NCBI GenBank assembly: GCA_026398575.1
Contig: JAPLSP010000508.1
Coordinates: 1 to 10,705 of the forward strand
Direction of reading: 5' to 3'
DNA length: 10,705 nt
From: Candidatus Sumerlaeota bacterium
GTDB lineage: Bacteria; Sumerlaeota; Sumerlaeia; JADFCT01
Each line of letters opens with the position of its first letter. The first letter of the stretch is position 1. The translations under genes and the position numbers were made by a program. A model generated the notes under the pieces. It made no database searches. It was not told the origin of the DNA and saw only the letters and a list, made by a program, of their open reading frames with translations. Of the stretch, positions 1 to 5,883 are shown one piece after another.

Positions 1-77
1 TGTCTTGCCAGACTACCATCGAGTCATCCCTGTTCGTTCATTACCGCGTCATCCACGCGCCGCAGGATGTTTTCGCC

Positions 78-2945
78 TTGCCTTCGCTGCCTGTGCCGAA
101 CAGAATTTTATGTGCCCATTTTGCGCGGCTAAAGGCATACCTCGCGCCAAGCATTCTCACCCTGGCGCTCTTTCTCAATGCTTCGTTCGCGGTTGGCGCA
201 ATCGTTGGCAATACCACTATTGGCACAAACACCTATCCCGTTGGAGTTGTTCCTCTCGACGTGCTGGGAACGCCGGTCACGATTCCGGACAAGGCGTCGG
301 TTCAGGTATTGCGGATGTATTCCTTTCAGAGCGGCGGAAACGTGCGTTTGGCCGTCTATGACGACACCTCGCCAACGCGGCAGTTGCGATGGCAATCGCC
401 CTGGATGGTCAACATACAGACCAACGGATGGATATCGGCGATAGTCTCGGACGGTTCGGAAACCCCAACTTTGATGCTGGGAGCGGGCAGATACTGGCTG
501 GCTTTTCAATCCGACACATCAAACGCCAGCTATCTGTCAGGCAGCGGACAAGGGTTTCGATTCCATTTTGATACGAGCCCTTTGCCAGCCGAATATGCAG
601 CGGCTGACATGTCCGTTACCGCCGGATCATGGACTGAATACCTGGCTTATGACAGCCTTCCAGAGAATAATCCTCCTTCGAAGCCTTCGAATCTTTCGCC
701 GGCGGATGGCGCGCTTAATGTTCAGCTGAATCCGCAGCTTCAATCGTCCGCTTTCAGCGATCCCGATCTCCCGGACGATGCGCAAATCGCCGCACAATGG
801 CAGGTCCGCGCCCAGGCAAGCCCCACCGATTACTCGGTTACGGTCTTCGATTCCACGACGGATACCTTCAATCTGTCAGCCATTGTCCTTCCCGTCGGAC
901 GGTTGAATTGCCTGACAACCTGTTGCTGGCGCGTGCGTCATGCGGACGCCTGCAATACTTGGAGCCTATGGTCCGTCGAAACCTTATTCACGACGATGTC
1001 CCCGGCGCCTTACTCTCCTACGAACATTCAGCCGGCGGATGGCGCAACGGATATCCCGCTGACCCCGACGCTGCAAGCCTCGCCATTCAGCCACCCAACT
1101 CCGGGCGATACGCAGTCCGCGTCGCAATGGCAAATCCGCCGCGCAAGCGATCCTGACGATTGGAGCCTGACGGCGTACGACTCGGGAACCGACGTTGTGC
1201 ATTTGACTTCCATGGCCATTCCCGACGGCTTCCTGCTCTATGGCGATACCTACTACTGGCGCGTCCGCTATCAAGACAACCATGGCGCATGGGGCGGCTG
1301 GTCCGTTCCGACTTCCTTTTCAACGTTCTCCGGAGCGGTTCTGACCATCATTGCCCAGGGGTCCCCTGACGGAGTCACGATCACTATGAGCCCGGCGGAC
1401 ATGAATCACCATACGAATGGAAGCACCCCATTCACGCGTGTTTACATCGCAGGAACAACCGTAACCCTGACCGCGCCCGATCCGGCGCCGAACGGCTATC
1501 ATTTCCAGAAGTGGCTACTGGATGGATATGACTTTTCCGGGATCGGACAGGCGCAAATAACATGCCTCATGGATACCAGTCATACAGCAGCGGCAGTTTA
1601 CACTGCGCAGCCCACAAACGACAATTTCGCCGATGCGATTGTGATTTCAGGAACCACGGGCACTGCGTTTGGCTCGAACGTTGGCGCCACCGTGGAGGCA
1701 GGAGAGGAAACTCATAGTGGTGGGATTATTTTGTATTGGCCCGATCCTGAGGCCTCCGTTTGGTGGCGCTGGACAGCGCCGGCGAGCGGAACTTATTTCT
1801 TCAGCGCAAACAGAAGCGACATTTGCGCTGAGATCGCCATATATACAGGCGGCAATATCAGTAGCTTGAACGCAATAAGGCTCTGCAATTACGGCTGCTA
1901 TGCAGGCGGAGCATACTTCGATGCCCAAAAAGACGTCACCTATTCCATCGCTGTGGACGGGTACCGCTCGTTCGTTGCAGATGGCGGCGAGCCATATTTC
2001 ACAGACTGTTGGAGGGGGAATATAGAGATCGATTGGAGCATCGCGGACCCGATCAACATCAGTCCTGATCACGCGTATGTTCTTACCGGCTTGTCTGGTT
2101 CAACGCAGGCAAATAATGTTTACGGCACGAATGACTTTCTCTGGTTCGAAGACCGGTTTTACGCGTATCCTGACTATATTACATCGCATCCTGAAGTAGG
2201 ATCATGCTACGAGATTTGGGGAGGATTTATGACTGTGGGCGCTGGCGTATGGTGGAAATGGGTCGCGCCGGCCACGGGATTTTACAGTTTCGATGCAAAT
2301 GGAAACGCGGTCTTTGTCTGCGAGAGTTCAGGGCTGAAATTGATAAATAGAACAAAGGGCAATCAAGCGCAGTTGCCTATTGTTGCATGGTGCCAGCAAG
2401 GCGTAGAATACACCCTATGCTGTGATAATATTGTCTTTTACCAAGAGGAATACACTTGCTGGGATGGCGCCAAGGTAACAGGTCCCGGGTATTTACCCCT
2501 TGGCATAATTCGCCTGAGCTGGAACTACATCGGCCTCAGTCTTCCTGAGTTAACTGTGGCGTCATGGAATCCCCGCAGCGGGGTATCCATCACCGTCTCC
2601 CCTACTGACTATTATGGGACTGGCGCTGGCGCCACGCAATATAGTTTGTACTACATCCCCAATACGGTGGTCACGCTAACCGCGCCCCAGACAGCAGGCG
2701 GGGGGCAGTTCGTTAAATGGCAAAAAGACAATGCGGATTTTTCCGGAAACGCGTCCCTGACCGTGACGTGCGCGATGGATACAAGCCATACGATGACGGT
2801 GATCTATGCCTATCCGCTATTGAACTGGCTCCGCCAATACCTTTCCGGCAGAATTGCGCTGACCCTCGATCAAAAAACTGCTCTTGATATCAATGGCGAC
2901 GGACGCATTGATGTCTCCGACCTGAGCGCCCTGTTACGGCAGTGA
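78..2945 (+). CDS. Large secreted modular protein: FN3-like, InlB-like and PPC-like modules with C-terminal dockerin-like EF-hand
   Basis: 955 residues, probably an exported surface or extracellular protein. An N-terminal segment with R/K residues and a hydrophobic core (about 22-43, ending near AVGA) looks like a signal peptide. Modules follow in order: a beta-rich domain (about 44-195), two diverged FN3-like repeats of about 110 residues (199-308 and 311-419, both with a PADGA start and a WRVR core), an InlB-type B-repeat-like domain (421-512), two PPC-like domains with VWWRWTAP near 561 and VWWKWVAP near 724, a second InlB-like domain (821-912), and a tail (913-955) with one EF-hand loop DINGDGRIDVSD from residue 937, as in type I dockerins. 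No catalytic domain is visible, so binding or adhesion is inferred. The start is TTG with AGGA at 64-67; GTG at 93 also fits, and the frame is open to the left edge without ATG. The 3' end meets a convergent gene 2 bp away. Confidence 0.82.
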   Translation: MPSLPVPNRILCAHFARLKAYLAPSILTLALFLNASFAVGAIVGNTTIGTNTYPVGVVPLDVLGTPVTIPDKASVQVLRMYSFQSGGNVRLAVYDDTSPTRQLRWQSPWMVNIQTNGWISAIVSDGSETPTLMLGAGRYWLAFQSDTSNASYLSGSGQGFRFHFDTSPLPAEYAAADMSVTAGSWTEYLAYDSLPENNPPSKPSNLSPADGALNVQLNPQLQSSAFSDPDLPDDAQIAAQWQVRAQASPTDYSVTVFDSTTDTFNLSAIVLPVGRLNCLTTCCWRVRHADACNTWSLWSVETLFTTMSPAPYSPTNIQPADGATDIPLTPTLQASPFSHPTPGDTQSASQWQIRRASDPDDWSLTAYDSGTDVVHLTSMAIPDGFLLYGDTYYWRVRYQDNHGAWGGWSVPTSFSTFSGAVLTIIAQGSPDGVTITMSPADMNHHTNGSTPFTRVYIAGTTVTLTAPDPAPNGYHFQKWLLDGYDFSGIGQAQITCLMDTSHTAAAVYTAQPTNDNFADAIVISGTTGTAFGSNVGATVEAGEETHSGGIILYWPDPEASVWWRWTAPASGTYFFSANRSDICAEIAIYTGGNISSLNAIRLCNYGCYAGGAYFDAQKDVTYSIAVDGYRSFVADGGEPYFTDCWRGNIEIDWSIADPINISPDHAYVLTGLSGSTQANNVYGTNDFLWFEDRFYAYPDYITSHPEVGSCYEIWGGFMTVGAGVWWKWVAPATGFYSFDANGNAVFVCESSGLKLINRTKGNQAQLPIVAWCQQGVEYTLCCDNIVFYQEEYTCWDGAKVTGPGYLPLGIIRLSWNYIGLSLPELTVASWNPRSGVSITVSPTDYYGTGAGATQYSLYYIPNTVVTLTAPQTAGGGQFVKWQKDNADFSGNASLTVTCAMDTSHTMTVIYAYPLLNWLRQYLSGRIALTLDQKTALDINGDGRIDVSDLSALLRQ

Positions 2946-2947
2946 GA

Positions 2948-3571
2948 CTATCGGCTATTCTTTTGCGGCTGGACACTCTGAGTGGCGGCGTTATAAAGGA
3001 GCATCATCGCCTCGGATTCCTTAGATTGCTCGTTGGAATCATAGCCCCTGATTTTTGCCAGCAGGACTTCATCGCTCACCCACCGAATGGGTTCGATATA
3101 GCGATGGGAGAATAATTCCAGATCATTCCTGGAAGCGGCTTTCTTCCCGTATCGCTTCAGATACATAAACTCCCACATCGCATCATCCAGTATCCCAACG
3201 AACCGATATTCCAAGCCTTTCCCCCTCGCAAACAGATCATTCTGCGAGTATTCGGGCGTTGGGTAAGTTGTCACGATAATGAATTTTTCATCCGGGGAAA
3301 ACTGAAGTTCATGGCTGAAGGCGTATGTGGATAATAGGCGCTGAATTTTTTTGTCGCGCGCATCCACTAGCCAAATCTCAAACTGCCCGCCCAACACTTC
3401 CGGATCGCTGACAGCGGTTGGGCGCAGCTCGACAATGATATCTTTCTTGGGCGATAGATACGTCTTCACCGGCTCAGAGGCATTCGCATGGGACGGCGCG
3501 CTTGAGCTTCGACAAGAAGCAAAGGCAAGCGCGATTGCCAACATCAGAAAACCTGAAACAATGCTCCTCAT
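2948..3571 (-). CDS. Small predicted lipoprotein with a beta-propeller-like segment, function unknown
   Basis: 207 residues. The N-terminus has an Arg, a hydrophobic stretch (4-18) and FASC with Cys at 20. This is an acceptable but not canonical lipobox (Phe at -3), so the protein is probably lipid-anchored. After a Ser/Ala-rich linker, residues 45-100 look like beta strands, with FEIWLVDARDKKIQRLL followed by FSPDEKFIIVT (91-101), the strand signature of PD40/WD40-like propeller blades. At this length only one or two blades would fit. The start ATG has AAGGA about 10 bp upstream on its strand. It lies downstream of the DUF4832 gene on the same strand, separated by 135 bp that contain a strong palindrome, so co-transcription is uncertain. 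I do not recognise the family. Confidence 0.75.
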   Translation of the reverse strand: MRSIVSGFLMLAIALAFASCRSSSAPSHANASEPVKTYLSPKKDIIVELRPTAVSDPEVLGGQFEIWLVDARDKKIQRLLSTYAFSHELQFSPDEKFIIVTTYPTPEYSQNDLFARGKGLEYRFVGILDDAMWEFMYLKRYGKKAASRNDLELFSHRYIEPIRWVSDEVLLAKIRGYDSNEQSKESEAMMLLYNAATQSVQPQKNSR

Positions 3572-3613
3572 TGCGAAGGTCCTTTTATTGAATCAAGTTT
3601 CATCGTTCATTGC

Positions 3614-3678
3614 TATCCGTGCTTTCCGTGATATCCGTGGTTGAAAATTGACCACGGATATCACGGAGAGCACGGATA
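3614..3678. repeat. 65-bp near-perfect palindrome made of CACGGA units
   Basis: Two 28-bp arms (3614-3641 and 3651-3678) are inverted copies with one T/C difference that still allows a G-U pair; the centre is 9 bp (TGAAAATTG). Each arm contains three CACGGA (or TCCGTG) units spaced 9 bp apart, for example at 3653, 3662 and 3671. It sits between two minus-strand genes, 28 bp past the DUF4832 stop. In RNA it would fold as a long hairpin. There is no T-tract, so a classical intrinsic terminator is not supported. It looks like a REP- or MITE-like dispersed element or an mRNA 3'-end stabiliser; this is inference. Confidence 0.85.
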
Positions 3679-3706
3679 TTGCGACGCGATGCGGCATAAA
3701 TAGCCG

Positions 3707-5188
3707 CTATTTTGCCAATATGTTGATTGTCCCCAGCTTGTATCTTCTCTGCCCATCGCCATCGCCAAGCGGCAACGCGATGGTAGGCGTGCCATCGCGT
3801 TGGCCTATGGAGACGAAGACATCGAAGGCGCCTTGGGGTTGCGGCGGCGCGAAGACGCTGGCGCCGTCTTTATGGCGCATCGCGACGACGAACCGCGACT
3901 GGATTTTTTCGACGGGGGCCTGGCCGGGGGCGGCCACTTTCAGGTTGCGCATGTCGAATGACTCATCCACGTTCAGCGAAACGATCCCGCCTTTCGCGTC
4001 TTTCAGGGTCAGCGCCCAGAAGCCGCCCGGATAACACGGCGCGACGCCGGCGTTGGCCCATTGGGTTTCGACCATGAAGGGCTGGCTCGGGACGATCTGT
4101 TTGGGCCAGGAGATTTCGCGCAGTTGGAGGCGGTATCCCATTCGCTGATTGATGCGCTCGATCAGCGCGCGGTTTTCGTTCAGCTCCTCGCGCGGCCACC
4201 AGTGGATGGACATGTAGCTGGCGTGATAATCCTCGACGGCTTTCAGCAGCAGCGAGCCATCGCCCCACGCGCCGCGTTGCTTCGAACTGCCATAGTGTTC
4301 ATGCTCCAGGATCACCGGAAATCGCGGCCAGAAATCCTGCGCCATTTCGGCGTGATACCATGAGCGCGGCGGCGGCTGGACGAGGATGCTGTCGTCGCGC
4401 AGGGTGAGGCTCTTCGAGAGCGCATAGTCCGTCGCCGGGAAATGCCGCCCTGGCTTGTCGGAACCGGCCATGTCATCGTCGGCGTTGAGCAGCGTGCGCT
4501 TGAAATGCTTCAAGTGAAGGTCAATGTGGCGCTTGACGGCTTCGAGGGTTTGCGCTTCCGAAAGACGGCTGCTGGCGCCGGTATGGCCTTCACCCCACAT
4601 CCCGAACGAGCCAACGTCAACGAAGGCGACATTTGGATTGCCGTCATAACGGCGCGCCATCGCGGCCAGGAAGTTGTCGAGTTTCTGCAGAAAGATGGGA
4701 TCGAGATAATCCGGGTCCCAGAGTTTGCCGTCCGGCGCCGGACCTTTCCCGAAGTTGAAATCCACGCCTTTCGCGCCGGCGTCCTTGACCCATTGCGGCG
4801 TGGCGTAGCGCATCCAACTCTCCGAACACGTCACGCGCAGGGCGATTTTTTTGCCCTTGGCGATCCAGCGCTGCGCGGGCGTGTCGAGAAGCGCCCAGTT
4901 GAACTCGCCTTCCTTCGGTTCGAGGAATGCCCACGGCACGCGCAGATACACCACCGACAATCCCGGGAAATCGTCCACGGTATCGGAGGGTTCCAACTTC
5001 GAGCCGTAGTTCGCGATGATGTTGGAATAAAAATGCAGCGTCCATCCCATGTCCGGATTGATGAGCGCCTCGCCAGTATCGCGCGGACGCGCGACTTCGC
5101 GCGGCTCTTCCGCGCCGACGGCTGAAATTCCCAGCGCGAGTCCAGTCGAGAAGAAGATAAGTTTTCTGTAAATTCCAGTTTTCATCAT
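3707..5188 (-). CDS. Secreted DUF4832 protein with glycoside-hydrolase-like (beta-galactosidase-type) barrel
   Basis: 493 residues from the chosen start. Residues 1-26 form a signal peptide (hydrophobic core LIFFSTGLALG, cleavage near AVGA|EEP). The barrel-like part begins with INPDMGW (43-49) and continues through YLRVPWAFLEPKEGEFNW (81-98), which matches the start of GH42-like proteins that carry DUF4832. Acidic candidates for catalysis are Glu200 in GMWGEGH and Glu295 in VILEHEHYG; their roles are inferred. Residues about 345-490 form the DUF4832-type beta-sandwich (REISWPKQIVPSQPF onward). The substrate is unknown, probably a galactoside or other glycan outside the cytoplasm. The frame is open to 5371, but ATG 5188 has GGAG 8 bp upstream and directly precedes the signal peptide. 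It overlaps the upstream small ORF by 4 bp (ATGA), suggesting translational coupling. Confidence 0.88.
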   Translation of the reverse strand: MMKTGIYRKLIFFSTGLALGISAVGAEEPREVARPRDTGEALINPDMGWTLHFYSNIIANYGSKLEPSDTVDDFPGLSVVYLRVPWAFLEPKEGEFNWALLDTPAQRWIAKGKKIALRVTCSESWMRYATPQWVKDAGAKGVDFNFGKGPAPDGKLWDPDYLDPIFLQKLDNFLAAMARRYDGNPNVAFVDVGSFGMWGEGHTGASSRLSEAQTLEAVKRHIDLHLKHFKRTLLNADDDMAGSDKPGRHFPATDYALSKSLTLRDDSILVQPPPRSWYHAEMAQDFWPRFPVILEHEHYGSSKQRGAWGDGSLLLKAVEDYHASYMSIHWWPREELNENRALIERINQRMGYRLQLREISWPKQIVPSQPFMVETQWANAGVAPCYPGGFWALTLKDAKGGIVSLNVDESFDMRNLKVAAPGQAPVEKIQSRFVVAMRHKDGASVFAPPQPQGAFDVFVSIGQRDGTPTIALPLGDGDGQRRYKLGTINILAK

Positions 5189-5388
5189 TTCAGTGACTCC
5201 AGGAATTTGGCGCCGGATGAATAGCAGGCGGTCCGTCCATGCCGGATATCCTCGTCCGCCTCGCGTTCGCCCTTTTGCCAATCTTCTTTCCAAAACCATG
5301 CCTGTAGAGTGACTTGCCTTTTGCTCTTGGCATTCCGCAACGACCAAGTGGGTCTCTTCGCCTTCACGCATGTTTCCTTCGCATCCAT
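5185..5388 (-). CDS. Small ORF resembling an internally deleted AbrB/MazE-type antitoxin
   Basis: 67 residues. The C-terminal half (WFWKEDWQKGEREADEDI, 31-48, then GR and FLESL near the end) matches the tail typical of AbrB-family antitoxins of type II toxin-antitoxin loci, from memory of that family. Residues 19-28 (NAKSKRQVTL) resemble the first strand of the AbrB/SpoVT swapped-hairpin DNA-binding domain, which normally continues for about 35-40 more residues before the acidic tail. Here the two parts are joined directly, so an in-frame internal deletion is inferred. No PIN/VapC toxin is present; the gene that follows at the ATGA overlap is the secreted DUF4832 protein. The ATG has GGGA 7 bp upstream and a plausible promoter about 50 bp upstream. 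It may be a functionless remnant, a leader peptide, or a spurious ORF. Confidence 0.5.
   Translation of the reverse strand: MDAKETCVKAKRPTWSLRNAKSKRQVTLQAWFWKEDWQKGEREADEDIRHGRTACYSSGAKFLESLK
5197..5200 (-). promoter_or_regulatory. Ribosome binding site deciding the DUF4832 start
   Basis: GGAG on the minus strand, 8 bp before ATG 5188. It lies inside the end of the upstream small ORF, as expected for coupled genes, and favours 5188 over the longer open frame that begins at 5371. Confidence 0.6.
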
Positions 5389-5437
5389 CGAACTATCCCA
5401 CTTTCCGACAGTGTGACTCTCTAACTTCTGAAAAATA

Positions 5438-5465
5438 ATTATGCGTCATCCGATAGATTGCGCAA
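5438..5465 (-). promoter_or_regulatory. Predicted sigma70-like promoter for the minus-strand unit
   Basis: On the minus strand, TTGCGC (5465-5460) and CATAAT (5443-5438, five of six matches to TATAAT) are separated by 16 bp. Transcription would start near 5431, about 43 bp before the small ORF and its coupled DUF4832 gene. The prediction rests on consensus matching only. Confidence 0.4.
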
Positions 5466-5483
5466 GCGCCAAATCAAGCCCTC

Positions 5484-5498
5484 CGAAATCACGAAATC
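5484..5498. repeat. Direct repeat CGAAATC x2 next to the plus-strand -35 box
   Basis: CGAAATC occurs at 5484-5490 and 5492-5498, an 8-bp period, ending 5 bp before the TTGACA box at 5504. It lies between the two divergent promoters and could be a binding site for a regulator of either; this is inference. Confidence 0.35.
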
Positions 5499-5503
5499 GC
5501 GGA

Positions 5504-5532
5504 TTGACAGGAAATTTGCGCCCTCATAAAGT
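5504..5532 (+). promoter_or_regulatory. Predicted sigma70 promoter for the DUF6485 gene
   Basis: TTGACA (5504-5509, full consensus) and TAAAGT (5527-5532) are separated by 17 bp. The start would be near 5539, giving a leader of about 70 bp that contains a strong hairpin. The -35 boxes of this and the divergent minus-strand promoter are 38 bp apart. Confidence 0.55.
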
Positions 5533-5550
5533 AGCTATGCTTTTCTTTAT

Positions 5551-5582
5551 GCGCGCATGAATCCTGCGGATTTCATGCGCGC
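5551..5582 (+). promoter_or_regulatory. Strong hairpin in the 5' leader of the DUF6485 gene
   Basis: GCGCGCATGA and ATCC pair with GGAT and TCATGCGCGC: 14 base pairs, one bulged T and a 3-base loop (TGC). It would lie about 12 bases into the predicted transcript and ends 17 bases before the GAGG ribosome site at 5600. There is no T-run after it, so it is more likely a 5' stabilising hairpin or an operator than a terminator; that role is inferred. Confidence 0.6.
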
Positions 5583-5609
5583 TACTCCACTCCAACAGCG
5601 AGGCGTCCG

Positions 5610-5822
5610 ATGGCCACCAACTGTGTCAACCAAAAGAAAAACATGCCGCGATGCACGTGTACGTATTCGGATTGCGACAAGCATGGCATTTGCTGCGAAT
5701 GCATCCATTATCACCTGGGAATGAAGCAACTGCCTGCTTGCGTTTTTTCGCGCGAGGCCGAGGCCACTTATGATCGTTCCTTCAAAAAATTTGTGAACTC
5801 CAACAAGAACCTGATAGGCTGA
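5610..5822 (+). CDS. Small Cys-rich DUF6485-family protein
   Basis: 70 residues with eight cysteines (5, 15, 17, 22, 28, 29, 31, 44) in the pattern CTCTYSDCDKHGICCECIHYH, then LPACVFSREAEATYDRS (41-57). From memory this is the DUF6485 pattern, where CTCTY, GICCECLHYH, LPAC and AE.TYDRS are conserved. The cysteines and the HYH motif suggest metal binding, probably zinc or an iron-sulfur cluster; this is inferred and the family has no assigned function. There is no signal peptide, so it should be cytoplasmic. The ATG has GAGG 6 bp upstream. It has its own predicted promoter and leader hairpin, and the membrane glycosyltransferase gene starts 61 bp downstream on the same strand. Confidence 0.82.
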   Translation: MATNCVNQKKNMPRCTCTYSDCDKHGICCECIHYHLGMKQLPACVFSREAEATYDRSFKKFVNSNKNLIG

Positions 5823-5844
5823 TGATTTGTCTTTGCGGGGGCGG

Positions 5845-5876
5845 CACGGACCTGCACGGACGAGCACAGACGGATA
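5845..5876. repeat. Short run of CACGGA-type repeats (10-bp period)
   Basis: CACGGA at 5845 and 5855 and CACAGA at 5865 recur every 10 bp, followed by CGGATA at 5871. It uses the same word as the palindrome at 3614-3678 but has no inverted partner and a different spacing. It fills most of the 61-bp gap between the DUF6485 and glycosyltransferase genes. Confidence 0.6.
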
Positions 5877-5883
5877 GCTTCTT

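Noticed and set aside
1647..2072. 141-residue minus-strand ORF
   Set aside because: Lies wholly inside the large secreted protein gene, opposite a clear PPC-like domain.
78..2945. Cellulosome component
   Set aside because: Only one EF-hand and no cohesin or catalytic domain are visible, so a cellulosome role is not supported.
3614..3678. CRISPR-like repeat
   Set aside because: It is one inverted pair with a 9-bp centre, without spaced direct repeats or cas genes.
4442..5125. 227-residue plus-strand ORF
   Set aside because: Shadow of the DUF4832 gene in GC-rich sequence; its translation shows no domain pattern.
5189..5371. N-terminal extension of the DUF4832 gene from 5371
   Set aside because: It would place 61 non-hydrophobic residues before the signal peptide and overlaps the small antitoxin-like ORF in another frame.
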